Positions 1 through 10,512 of a DNA stretch of 64,000 nucleotides are shown piece by piece; within the stretch, counting starts at the first letter, position 1; each line of letters begins with the position of its first letter. Both the position numbers and the translations under genes were made by a program. The stretch comes from Carnegiea gigantea (taxonomy: Eukaryota; Streptophyta; Magnoliopsida; Caryophyllales; Cactaceae): positions 149,001 to 213,000 of the forward strand of contig JAKOGI010000053.1 of NCBI GenBank assembly GCA_029747015.1. Reading direction: 5' to 3'. The notes beneath the pieces were generated by a model. It was not told where the DNA came from. It saw nothing but the letters and a program-made list of their open reading frames with translations, and made no database searches.

Positions 1-209
1 TTTCAAAAGTCCAATAATTTACAAAATACTAGTATGGTAATTTTTTTGTTGCAAAAATAATAAAATTTTACATGACACTTTGCACATTATAAAAATTTTG
101 AAGGAGGTAGGTTGAAGTTGGTTGAAGTGAGTTGAGGTTGATTTTTTTTTTTTTTAAGTGGGTTGAAGTTCGTAAATTGAAAAAGACCAACGAAAAGAAC
201 ATGCCCTTA
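1..209. mobile_element. Right end of a TIR DNA element (cut by window edge)
   Basis: The stretch carries repeated GGTTGAAGT-type units around 107-170 and ends with a sequence near 185-209 whose reverse complement (AGGGCATGTTCTTTTCGTT) resembles the element start at 63605 (AGGGTATGTTCGTTTTTAG). This looks like one terminus of a non-autonomous, probably hAT-like element with subterminal repeats. The other end lies outside the window. No coding capacity is seen. The family assignment is an inference. Confidence 0.4.
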
Positions 210-270
210 AAATGAATATTAAATTTTTGCCAACATAGGCCTTATTCTCTTTTGCGTTTGAGAGGATTTA

Positions 271-1092
271 GGCCATATTTGGTAAATAGCTTTTTAGGGT
301 CAAAAAGAACTTTTTAAGGGCATTAGTTATTTGACCTTGATTAAAAAACTCTTTGACTTGTTTAGTGAAATAGCTTTTTATCTTAGCTTTTTGTAACCAA
401 AAAGGTAATTTGTAAAAAGCTCTTTTGATGAGCTTTTTTGTAAGAGCCTTTTACTATTTAATATCAAAATTACTATAGTATTCCTTTCTTTTTGTTAAAA
501 TTATATTCAATAATATTCAAAACAAAAATCATACTCCCTTACTAATATGATGCTCATTTGTTCATTTTACTTGTTCTACTTTCTTTCTCTACTCCATGCC
601 CCTCTTCCTTCAACTCAATAACTCAAAGAAGGTGGTTATCCTTGATAATTTGCATCCAAAAAGTTAAAGATTTATTTTTAGTATTTTCTTCAATTTAATA
701 AATAACGTAGGTTAATTAGTCTTTTGAGATGTACAATGTTCTAAATATTATTATGTCCTATAAATTTCAATTATTGCTAAAGAAAATTAAGTCAAAGTTA
801 AATAAAAATATCGTGATAATAAGCATCAAATTTGGGTGAACATATAAGTGTAATTCTATATATTTCATAAGTTACAATTTATAATTCATAATTCATGTTT
901 GGAAAAAAAAATAACTATATGCAATAAAAACAATTGTATTGTTAAAAAAAATGAAATTATGTTATCGCATAAGTAGAATTTTACCAAGTAACTTTGTTAG
1001 ATATAACCAATTTTACCAAGCACTTTTTTTCAGAAATAGTTAATGCAATTAGCTAACAGCTAACAAGTAACAGTTGATTGCCAAATAGGGTC
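271..1092. mobile_element. Tourist-like MITE nested in the Harbinger element
   Basis: The element starts GGCCATATTTGGTAAATAG and ends with a sequence whose reverse complement is GACCCTATTTGGCAATCAAC, about 14 of 20 positions matching. TTA lies directly outside each end (268-270 and 1093-1095), the standard PIF/Harbinger and Tourist target duplication. It is 822 bp, very AT-rich and non-coding. It sits 33 bp inside the left terminus of the larger Harbinger element, so it inserted later, possibly mobilised by a related transposase. Confidence 0.7.
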
Positions 1093-1240
1093 TTAGCTTA
1101 CAACTTCATACAATTCCTCATAGCTCTATACATGCTTAATATAATCCTTACAACTTCTTACATTTTGTTACTTCTCCTTACATATTTTTACAGAGATGCT
1201 TATGTCTTCTTACATCTTTTTACATGCCATATAGATTTTT
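1093..1240. repeat. Left subterminal repeat array of the Harbinger element
   Basis: Short degenerate units of the type CTTACAACTTC / CTTACATTTT recur every 10-15 bp. The same units occur in the same strand orientation at the other end of the element (5222-5390). Subterminal arrays of this kind are commonly transposase-binding regions. That role is inferred here. Confidence 0.5.
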
Positions 1241-1703
1241 GTATAACATTCATTTATTTTTTTCCTATTAATTACAGAAATATGTATATATTTTTTATTA
1301 TACTACCAATAGACAGAATTTGTGAATATGTTATGAACATAACATTTATATAAACATAAAAGTAGAATTTAATGACATGAGTCATATTTGAGTTTCGACA
1401 TGAAAAATGTATGCTATTATAAATGAAGTAAGTGAACATGCTTTTAAAATTATAATACAAAGCTTTCATTCATGTTTGCGCCTGAATCATATATGAAAGC
1501 TCTCAAATTGTATGCAACAAAAACATTATAATTATTTCATCCCTAAGTTTATTCATTGCAATTTAGTTGCTATCATTATACAATTGAACATTTGGTGGGC
1601 ATTCCAAATTTGGGTGTCTTAGTGAGATTGATATGCACTTGTTATGCAGAATAATAAAATTGTTAAGAATACAATAATCAATTATTATCTCAATCTGCTC
1701 CTC

Positions 1704-2530
1704 CTATCTCATTTGAGACATTCTGTCAGCCAATATTTTCCATATTCCCTTCAAAGCTCTAAAAGTTCTCTCAACTGTCATTCGTAAAGATAAGTATTGA
1801 TAATTGAACCGCTTATTCACTCCTTTAGATGTGCCATATTTCTTAAATTGTGGGATATGACGACTAGTTTCCTTCGCTATATATGGAGCTAAATATCCAA
1901 GAATATTTGGATATGCCAAGTCCACCAGATAGTATTTTCCTAAACAATTATGCAAAATGATTAGAATTGTATATGATATTTGAGCATCATCAAAGAAGAT
2001 GTTAAAAATATATCCTTGTGTAATCGGAGGGGGGGACGAGGAAAATCGAAGTTAGGTTGAAGCATGCTATCTGATAATACTAGCATGTCATATGTACTCC
2101 CCTCCTAACCAACATTTAAGTGATCATCATATCGAATGATACTACAACCAATGTATTCCAAGTATTGTCACCTGTGCGTGATCAATGAGCAACACTCGCA
2201 TCTTCTTTAAGTATCGCTTGCATATGAGAGTCATCTAATGCTCCTATGCAATCCTACAAATATGAATTAAACATATGCGTAACACTTCTGAATTTATGTG
2301 TAAAATTATATCATTTATATTAATAATTCATAAATATAAAACTTTTACCTTAAAGTAGGGCCAATGGTAGCCACGATTATCCTTAATTTCTTCAGGAACT
2401 GCATTTAAATTTTGGTAAGGCCTAATCACATTACTAGATGATTCAACCAAAACTTTCAAGACCTCTTTATGATAATGCTTCACAACTGAAATGGGACACT
2501 TGAACTTATCCTTTCCATCTCGATACTAAG
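1704..2530 (-). pseudogene. Harbinger (DDE_4) transposase, broken
   Basis: Read on the minus strand, 2400-2520 encodes an N-terminal segment ending VPEEI-KDNRGYHWPYF and then CIGALDDSH (about 2230-2250). This corresponds to the conserved region around the first catalytic Asp of plant Harbinger transposases. The 1704-1955 segment reads KYYLVDLAYPN (second Asp region) and later RMTVERTFRALKGIW, the block that holds the catalytic Glu. Family transposases are about 350-450 residues, so most of the domain is represented, but stops and frame changes lie between 1956 and 2340 and no continuous frame exists. The protein would cut and paste the element together with its Myb/SANT partner. I see no start codon that would give a working product. 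Confidence 0.75.
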
Positions 2531-3164
2531 CTCCCCTGGCTAATATAAATAAACACATACCCACTTGTTCTGGTAGTCTCATCCTTTAATGAGCATCTAT
2601 CAATCAACAGGTTCATAAGCTATATAAAAGCATGTGGTGTAAGGCGTAGTTGCTCCTTACATGTTTCGGGTTCTTCATACACAATTCCATCATTCTGTGT
2701 ATGAATTCCCCTCCACTCTCACCACCTATTTCACTTCATAATGTGGGTAATCTTGGAGTGCTTGGTGGTTCTGACATAAGTCTCTCTAAATTATCGATTA
2801 ATTTAATGCAAATGACATTCTCTTCATCATCCATTATACATTTCACCAATGCACACGGTGAGCATAAGTAACCAATATGTTCAAAACACAATGAACAATG
2901 GCATATTCATACTAATCCAAACTAACTTTTTATTAGCATGAAATAGTAAAAATGGCAACGAAGCAAGCTGAACCACATGTTAACAACACACTCCAAATGG
3001 TTCAACATAACATCAAATAATAAATAACACAACAACGAAACAAGTTCAAAGCACATGATAACAAAGCACAATTGAAATTATTCAACATAACATCAAATAA
3101 AAACCAGTACAACATAGCAAGTTCAGATCACCAATCACCATAACCATTCTTGTCATCCAGATGC

Positions 3165-4161
3165 TCAAAGTAATAAATACCCTAATCCAACTTCATTCAC
3201 TCTATTAGTAATGTAACACCACGCGAGGGCCTCACTTTTAAAACTTAAGAAGCAATCTATTTCAGTACTTGCCTTGATAAGTTCCATAACTTGAAACATG
3301 AATGATGATCCCCTCTCAGTAACTAATGGCAACTCCTCAAGTCTTGCTGCCTTCTTATCATAAATAGAGGGCTCATACTTCACTTATAGCTCCTTCAAGT
3401 ACTTTAAAGCACGTCGGTGGTGGCCTCCAGTTGTGCTTGTCTCTTGCAAATTCGAATGTGCCTCCTTCCCTCTTTCGTTTGCGAGAAACTTCTAGGTGAA
3501 GAACGAATTTCCTCTACAACCTGATATTCTACCTCTTTGCACTTTTCTTGCTCAAATTCATCGATGTCCCCTCTTCCTTCATCGTTATCAAGTTGTATGC
3601 TTTTCATTTTAGAAATGACTCTCGGGATGGAGCTCATTCCCGGAGCAAAACTCATGGAACTAGTAGCTTGGAGCCCAAAGAACAAGTATCACAACTTGTC
3701 TGCATTGCATACAGTTTTAATACGGTATCCTGCATAACTTGGATAATTCTATAAGTAAAAGCAAATGTCAAGTTATATTAGTTATTCATTCCCCCCCCCA
3801 AAAAAAAGAAAATGTGCAGCCAAATTTTGAAAGCTTTAATGGGGTGTACTAAAATAGCCAGCATGCTCACCATCATAATTTCTTCCCAACGTTCATCAAC
3901 AATAATAGGAAGTTACTTCGTTGTATCAAAAGCAACACCAGTGAGTGATAGAGGGTGATCCAACACCTTGATGTTTCTACCCTAACCATCATTATAATTT
4001 TTTATTTGTTGGTCTGTTTTTCCAGCATAACCACATGATTTCATCTGCACTGTTATCTTAGCATAAGATGTGTCTTTTTCTTTGGCTTTCATTTCACACA
4101 ACAACTCAACAAACTTGTCTACCTCTTCAACATTTCAATTCATCCTTGAAGCCGTAGCCAT
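3165..4161 (-). pseudogene. Harbinger Myb/SANT-like DNA-binding protein, broken
   Basis: A minus-strand ATG at 4159-4161 opens a frame that hits a stop within ten codons. Further in-frame stops fall before 3880, while the readable text (EEVDKFVELLCEMKAKEKDT and KTDQQIKN) looks like the tri-helix Myb/SANT-like domain found in the second gene of plant Harbinger elements. Open pieces at 3404-3685 (acidic and charged) and 3165-3383 continue it with a C-terminal region. In intact elements this protein binds the termini and helps transposase enter the nucleus. Here it is a pseudogene. The gene runs in the same direction as the transposase and upstream of it. Confidence 0.55.
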
Positions 4162-5221
4162 AATGCTCAGTACAGTATGGTCGTATACACAAAAATGGAC
4201 ACTTCAAATTAAACATAATAGTTACTCATATTAGTGTATTCACATTTACCCCAATCAAGTATCCTCTCAACCACCACCAACGAATGCAACTGCATATAAA
4301 CAATTTGAAGCTAATTTAACTAAATCTAACATTTTTATACAATGAAGGACATGAAATTGAGTTTGAAAGCCAGGTTAATTCGCTAACTCGCACCATTAAT
4401 TAGAGATTTTGAAGCCCAACTTGTGCAATCTAAATCACTGAAACTATGACCAAATTAACCAATACAAAGCAAATACCCATTGACCTGCTAAATCGCAGAG
4501 GAACTATCGGAGCTGATCGCAGGACGGCGACGAACTAGCCCAGACCAGACACCATGCAACTAGAATGCACTGTGATTTTGAGCATAAATTTGTAATAGAT
4601 CGAAAATTCTAACATCAGAACTCAAAGATTTAGCTTGAAAAGGACTCCAATTTACCATCAATGTCTACTTCAATCCAGCAAATGAACAGTGGGGCACAGC
4701 ACTTTTAGAGTTAAAGAGGGTCAGAGAAGAGGGAGAATGACAGAGCACTATTTGTAGAAGAATTCCTTGGCAATAATATATTGATCAGATGTTTACATTT
4801 AAAATTTTTTAATTAAAATAGGATTTCATTTTAAGAGTTGTATTTAATTTTCTCAAAAAAATTTATTTTTTTTGTTATAGTTTACTTATTTGAATATCAA
4901 ACTAATGTAAATATAAGAAATCAACTAAAGTGTAGGAAATTTAGATTGAAAAATTTTGTAGGGTTTAATATATTTTATTGTTGTTTAATTAATTTGGTTA
5001 AAGTTTTATTTTCAATAAGTATATTATTTTAGTATTATTGTTTCTCATCCAAAATATTCATTGTAAAAAAACAAATTTTGTTTCAATAATATTAAGAAAT
5101 AATTTGTTTACTGATGGTATCAAATTTACTTCATAAGTAAGATTAATATATTACACGTTATTTCACAAATCATACATTAAACACTAATAATATGCATACA
5201 TATCTGCAAATTATATTATAC

Positions 5222-5400
5222 AACTTTTCAATAATTTAACAACTCCTTACATCTATCCTTATAGCCCCTTGCAACTCCTTATATCTTCTTCCAGCTCCTT
5301 GCATCTCTTTAGAGCTCCTTACATCTCCTTACAGCTCCTTACAACTCCTTACAACTTCTTGCAGCTCTTTATATTTTCTAACAGCATATAGCTGTATCTT
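5222..5400. repeat. Right subterminal repeat array of the Harbinger element
   Basis: About a dozen imperfect copies of (A/C)AGCTCCTTACA / CAACTCCTTACA stand head to tail immediately inside the right terminus. They have the same orientation as the array at 1093-1240, so the termini are inverted but the subterminal units are direct. The reverse complement (TTGTAAGGAGCTGCAAGG) recurs at 63965-64000. Confidence 0.6.
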
Positions 5401-5421
5401 ATTGCGAAAAAGAATAGACCC

Positions 5422-7480
5422 ATAATGTGTATAAGTAGATAAAAGCTTTACCTTAAAAAGCAGGAAGGTTTTAATAATAAAAATTAAGATAAACATTGGA
5501 ACATTACAAAGGATGATACTAAATCCTACATAGATCTTAAACCTGAGCTCGGATACCAGCAAGCAGAATAAAGAGATGAAAACAAAAGGCATTCTCTTAG
5601 TCCAATTAAACCTCTGAGACTTAGGAACTTCCGAAACACTTAGGACTAATGGATTATGGAAGATGGCCCCAAAGAATTCTAACACCGCTTGAACCAAAGA
5701 GACAACAACATTAGAACATAGCCCAAGATTATACTGAAACCTTAGGAGATCATAGAACCTGGCTCTGATACCACTAAATCCGTCAAGCCCTGAACCCAGA
5801 GAATGATAGACGCTGCACGCCGATAAGATAGGAGTCCCACAAGCATGCAAAGATCTGTAAACATAAATGAACTATAGATACGAAATTAATATTTAGATCT
5901 CAAAATGAAAATACTCGATACAATAACTAAACCCGCGATCAAAATATTCAAATAAGCTAAGATCCTATAGCAGAGAAACCATTAAGCAAACTAACAGGCA
6001 ATACAATAGAAGTCATCCAACACCTTCTCCAGATCTAATAGACTCAATGAGAAAAGCTAAACTGATGACTAAGGACAAAATACTTGGGGTAAGAACTTGG
6101 CTCACAGCAATTGCGCTGTGCGACTTTGATACTAACAAGAAGTCAAACTTGGAAAAATAAGAAAAGGAAGGGATGAGCTCGAAATCCCAATATAAATAAT
6201 GTAACACTCTATTAGTAGAGTTCGGCACGCGAGTAAAATATAGGTTGGGTCAATTATAATAGTAACAACAAATTAATAAAAGCATGACTGGGTTTTGGGA
6301 ACACGTAACTTGCTCCAAAACTTCAAAATAAGTAATAATATGTGCCAAAATCAAAATCCATTTAGATAGCAAAGCGTACAATAAAACATGCCAAACGAAA
6401 TCATATTTTTTAGGGCGAAGGCCACTATTTGGCCGGTGGCATGAGAAACAGATATAATCATATATCAAAGAATCTGAATACCATAATCAATGTCACAGAA
6501 CAAAGGTGCCCAATGGGTCATAAATACATGTATTAGAATCGCAATATAGAACAGCAATGATGCTGCAAGCCGACCAACAGGTCCAATGAATACCTCCACC
6601 GGATAAGGCAGAAGACATAGCCCAAAACTAATGTCGATATCTCAAAGTCATACAAAATGATACCCAGTCAATTAAGTTAATAAATAGCGATACAAACAAA
6701 TGATTTATCATAAGAAAACTAAAGTCAAATGCTTCAAAAAATAAAATCACGATAGTCAACCGACTTGGTAAAATCATATCATCCAAGAAGTGGCTACTTT
6801 GCAAATATAGTGGTCAAACATGACAAAATCATATTTGTTCGATATGAGTGCAAATATAACAAAAGCCTTAAAAAGATTGACATTCAAATGGGCCATTTTG
6901 CAAGCATAGAGATCAAAACATAGTGAAATTACACATGTTTGATATATATTTAAATATAATTCGATTCAAACAGTAGCATGCCAACCCAATTAACAAAATC
7001 AGTTACAAAACGAGTCAATAAATATTATTTTAGGCATGAAAAACTAAAAGATTATCACACCACTTACCCGAACCGCTAATCCAAACTGTCCCAGTCGAAG
7101 AGCTCAAGTATTACCTATTCAGCATAAAAGCTCGCTATTAGTAACATGTACTCGTCCTAAAGATAGCTAAATTGAAAAAGTGGACCAAAAGCAAGACTAT
7201 TGAAGATGTCCAGAACTAAAAGTACAAGAGAATTGTACTACTACTGGATATGATGATCCGCAGTTGATGTCAACCTCTGTGTGAAATTTACGAGTAAGAG
7301 AAACCTTAAATAATCAATAAAACTTTCAAATTTAACACCAGAAATACATTCTGAAAGATCCAAGACCTTTTTCAGGTCTGCATTAAGGAATTTGAAATCA
7401 GTTTGCCGAAGTAATTGTTAAAAGTTAGGGTAGCTATAAAACTGTTTTCATCAACGTTCATCCCCTAAAATTAGGCAACA
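5422..7480 (-). mobile_element. Ty3/gypsy-type LTR and adjoining internal start (minus strand)
   Basis: On the minus strand an 18-19-bp match to the initiator-tRNA-Met primer site lies at 5755-5773. Sequence upstream of it (higher coordinates, to roughly 7480) would be the 5' LTR, and 5422-5754 the first internal bases, truncated at the Harbinger insertion. The putative LTR includes a TGTAACAC / GTGTTACA segment near 6198-6225 and long non-coding AT-rich text typical of gypsy LTRs. The outer LTR boundary and the target duplication could not be fixed. Open frames here (for example 5329-5850) show no protein-like features and are not called. Confidence 0.45.
5755..5773 (-). promoter_or_regulatory. 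tRNA-iMet primer binding site
   Basis: The minus strand reads TGGTATCAGAGCCAGGTTC, which extends the usual 12-base TGGTATCAGAGC complement of the plant initiator tRNA-Met 3' end to about 19 bases. It marks the 5' side of an LTR retrotransposon oriented on the minus strand. Confidence 0.7.
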
Positions 7481-7651
7481 ACTATAGGAGGAAACAAAAT
7501 ACAGATTGCTCGATAGAAACAATTGGGCATAAAAATAATAATTTAGTTATTGTAGTCACTGGGCATCAATTGACAAATTTTAATAAAATATATCACATGA
7601 ATAGAGATATAGACAATGGAATGAACACTTAGTAAAAGAGCAGTGGACGCC

Positions 7652-7776
7652 AAGTGTCACAGATAAGAGTCCCATATTGAAAAAGTGATGGGAGGGTTCT
7701 GGCTTATAAACGATGGCGCTGCATACCTTATCAGACCGACCTTTTTGGGGAGAGGGTAATGGTCTCGTGACACAAG
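7652..7776 (+). promoter_or_regulatory. snRNA-type (USE plus TATA) promoter-like motif in a short inverted repeat
   Basis: GTCCCATATTG at 7669-7679 matches 9 of 11 bases of the plant snRNA upstream sequence element (RTCCCACATCG). A TTATAAA box follows at 7704-7710, 24 bp downstream, the short spacing used by RNA polymerase III snRNA-type genes. AGTGTCAC at 7653-7660 and GTGACAC near 7767-7773 face each other. No known snRNA could be recognised downstream (text after 7733: GACCGACCTTTTTGGGGAGAG), so this may be a pseudogene promoter or a chance or retroelement-borne match. Confidence 0.3.
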
Positions 7777-8056
7777 GCACAGGTGTGGTTGATTTTTAAT
7801 GGAAGATTTGGGCTGAATAATTAAGTACAATTGGGGTATTGAAATACAGCTTAGAAAGTTGAAATTCATAGCACATAAAAGCAAGGAAATCACAGTTCCT
7901 AGATTTCATAATATGGAAACTTTAAAATCAATTTCTATTTGCAACAGAGGCCAATATACTAAACCAACTGACGAGCAGAAATTTACTAACGAATAGGCAG
8001 GCCCAGAGAAAATGAGTACCTGCCATAGTGAGTAGTCTACATACGCTATCTTTGTA
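7777..8056. other. Unassigned flank of the outer copia insertion
   Basis: AT-rich, with no convincing coding or repeat signal. It ends with TCCAT (8057-8061), one copy of the target duplication of the outer copia element. The sequence that originally followed is at 24094. Confidence 0.3.
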
Positions 8057-8061
8057 TCCAT

Positions 8062-8284
8062 TGAAGAGATATTTATTATGTTCACCTAGATTTATTTTTC
8101 AGCTCAGCATCATGAGTTAGTTAGAGATATTTTGTCTTTCCCTGAAGTTGTTGTTGTGCTCCTGTGCATGTATATAAGCAGAAACAATGTATTTTTTATT
8201 CATTCAATCAATATACGCACAACTTTTTATTTCATGCTTCTCTCTCTACTTTCTCCCTCCCAAAAGCTCTCTCCAATTTGTACA
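8062..8284 (+). repeat. 5' LTR of outer copia element
   Basis: Starts TG and ends CA. It pairs with 23866-24088 at equal length. TATATAAGCAG near 8168-8178 is a plausible TATA box, and CTCTCTCTACTTTCTCCC downstream resembles a pyrimidine-rich leader. Confidence 0.9.
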
Positions 8285-8298
8285 TGGTATCAGAGCAC
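8285..8298 (+). promoter_or_regulatory. tRNA-iMet primer binding site of outer copia
   Basis: TGGTATCAGAGCAC follows the LTR with no spacer. Minus-strand DNA synthesis is primed here. Confidence 0.9.
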
Positions 8299-8559
8299 TA
8301 GGGTTCTGAATCTTGGTGCCTTCGCTTCTTCTTTTCTATCAATGGTTTTGTATTATCAACCAATCAAGCTTGCATCTCTGATTTGCTGATTTTCTTGTTC
8401 TTTTCGATCAATTGATTTGCTCATCAATTGATCTAGCGCACATCTTGAGATTCAGACATTCACTCAAAACAATCGCATCGATTGATTTTTTGATTAGTTT
8501 CATGTAATTCGCCCTTGATCCTCATTTCGTTTCTTTGATTTTGACTGTGATTCTTAATC

Positions 8560-8838
8560 ATGGTAGAACCTTCTTAGAACAATAAAGTTGCTTCAAACTT
8601 CTCAGCGAGGAACGAAGTTGCTGCGAATTTATCAGCTAGTAATGATCCTTTGTTTTTGAGTAGTGGTGATCATCTTGGGATGTCCTTGACTACAAAGGCC
8701 TTTGATGGATCAAATTTTGCTGGATGGAGCAGATAGACTCGAAGAGCTCTTGGTGCCAAGCACAAATTAGGTTTTATGGATGGATTTTACCCTAAACTTG
8801 CTGCAAACTCACCCAATTTTTAAGCTTGGATGAGGTGT
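8560..8838 (+). pseudogene. gag N-terminal part of outer copia
   Basis: The ATG at 8560 opens the gag frame. It reads MVEPS then a stop, and then through further stops LTTKAFDGSNFAGWSR and KHKLGFMDGFYPK, which matches the N-terminal gag (UBN2-type) pattern of copia polyproteins: a substrate-like leader, the conserved NFxGWS motif and the LGF(I/M)DG motif. At least three in-frame stops (near 8575, 8734 and 8822) inactivate it. Translation text breaks at GACTA (8839-8843), the insertion point of the nested element, and resumes at 19809. Confidence 0.75.
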
Positions 8839-8843
8839 GACTA

Positions 8844-10456
8844 TGTTGTGTTATTATATTTAGTTTTGATGATAACAAATCCAAGTGTAAAAATCTGTCC
8901 AAGTAATGTTGCTCCGAACACGATCTCCAAACAGGCCTAACTGGTGTTTGTGATCTTTATTGTATTAACTGGTTTGCTACATGTGAGAATGTCTTCTAGA
9001 CAGGTTTTACTTGGTGATTCTATATTAAGTCAAGAACACCACTCGACAGTTGATTGTAAAGCGTGTTCCTGAACTCTAGCAATGCAAAGAACAACCCCAG
9101 CAAACAAGGTGGCCTTGGTGTTCACAGCAGCTCTACAAATCTCGGACAAGATGACTGGTTCAAAACAAGAAGTCTTGGGTATATAGGTTTTATTTAATTA
9201 GACTCTTGTTAATATGCCAATATTGAAAACATCATTTTTAAACACTTCTTGAATCGGTACTTGCGCTAAGTGCTTCAGAACACCAGTTGCGAACAACCCT
9301 GCGAACAGGGTGCCTAGGGTGTTTCTGAACTGCAGTGGCCATACCCGATTATTTTTTTGAAAAATTCGTTTTGGTTGGCCAAGATCTCTAGAATACTTTC
9401 CCTGAATTTCAAAACTGCTATTTCTCTGGAAAGGATATTTCCTGAAAATATTTTGGGAGAATTTCGAAAATAAGTTTTGGAGATTTGCCAAAACTTAAAG
9501 GAAAAAATTTCCTTTGACTATATTTTCGGATTTGGTAAAAGTTGAAAATCTCTTTAAACCTCTCCACGGTTATGGGAAGATAAGGGTTATCTTTTAAGAT
9601 AACAAAATCCCTTATATTTTGGGATAAATTAATCATTAGCCATTGGATAATTTTGCAAAACAATTTCCATACTTAGCTGATTCTGTGGTTTATGACCGTT
9701 GGTTTTTTTGTTTAAAAGCCTCAGCTTTTTCTCTCCCAGCACATACACACAGACAGATATATACAGATATTCAAAACACTCGAAAAACAGAGAGATAGAA
9801 AACTCGGTTTGAATTTGCATAAACACAGCATTTTGAAAATCCAGGAAAATCAGAAAACTCGGTTTACACTCAAAGATTCTTGAGCTTCATTCTGAAAAGC
9901 AAACCGTGACAAGCTGTCTTTGATTTTGAGTTTTCATATCATTGGCATAATAGGATCTTCATTGTACCTTACATCTGCTTAGTGAGAAGCACCCCCTGTA
10001 AGGTGTTTGTAACCCTGATCTTGAATCAGAAAAGTGAGTGAGTGTGTCCTAGTCGTGTGGACTTGGACGTGTCTAATCTTGCGAAGGTTGGACGTGGTGT
10101 AACCTGTCTTTGGGAAGAAGGTTACGTGGTTGCAAGTTGTAACAAGGTGTGTTACATTTGTAACGTGTGAAGCCCGTTAGTGAAAGTGGTTAAATCCTAC
10201 ACGAGATAGGTCGTGGTTTTTCACACCTCAGTTGGGCTAGAGGTGTTTTCCACGTAAAAATTGTGTGTGCTTTATTTTCCGCATCTATCCTGGTGATTTT
10301 CGCCTCTGCAATATTTGAGAACACCCCGTACAAACAAGCTATCAGGGTGTTTGTCACTTGAGAACAACCTCTGTGAGGGTGTTTGTTATCTACAACGCGA
10401 AAATCAGATACCACAATTTACCCCCCTCTTGTGGTTGGATACTCACGAACTCAACA
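8844..10456 (+). repeat. 5' LTR of nested SIRE-like element
   Basis: 1,613 bp, about 99% identical to 18196-19808. It holds a perfect 6-bp hairpin ACCCTG-CGAA-CAGGGT near 9295-9310 and several AACACC / GGTGTT motif copies near both ends. Open frames on the minus strand in this LTR (9198-9826) occur identically in the 3' LTR and are not treated as genes. Confidence 0.92.
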
Positions 10457-10458
10457 AG

Positions 10459-10473
10459 TGGTATCAGAGCGGG
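10459..10473 (+). promoter_or_regulatory. tRNA-iMet primer binding site of nested SIRE-like element
   Basis: TGGTATCAGAGCGGG lies two bases after the LTR end and matches the initiator-tRNA-Met complement. Confidence 0.9.
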
Positions 10474-10512
10474 TTCTCTTACAAAAGGTTAACACCTTGA
10501 GAGATTCTGAAG

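Larger units (their letters stand above)
238..5421 (-). mobile_element. PIF/Harbinger DNA transposon, decayed, with nested MITE
   Basis: The left terminus GGCCTTATTCTCTTTTGCG (238) and the reverse complement of the right terminus GGGTCTATTCTTTTTCGCA (ending 5421) form an imperfect inverted repeat, flanked by the trinucleotide ATA on both sides (235-237 and 5422-5424). A 3-bp duplication is what PIF/Harbinger elements make, although TWA is more usual. Inside, on the minus strand, lie a DDE_4 Harbinger transposase remnant (1704-2530) and a Myb/SANT-like partner gene (3165-4161), the normal two-gene set of the superfamily. The left end is interrupted by an 822-bp MITE at 271-1092. Both ends carry AGCTCCTTACA-type subterminal arrays in the same strand orientation. 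Both genes contain stops, so the copy is not autonomous. The terminus of a related copy lies at the right edge of the window (63924). Confidence 0.75.

Noticed and set aside
5329..5850. 173-residue minus-strand frame with hydrophobic stretches
   Set aside because: It runs through the primer site, LTR-adjacent sequence and the subterminal repeats, has no domain, and its C-terminal part is translated repeat units.
6058..6090. CTGATGA..AAGGACAAA as a hammerhead ribozyme core (retrozyme idea, because of the nearby primer site)
   Set aside because: Stem II and the GAAA element are missing. Other CTGATGA sites, such as the minus strand near 56405, also fail.
9198..9826. Three overlapping minus-strand frames repeated at 18551-19179
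   Set aside because: They lie wholly in the two LTR copies of the SIRE-like element and are duplicated because the LTRs are.
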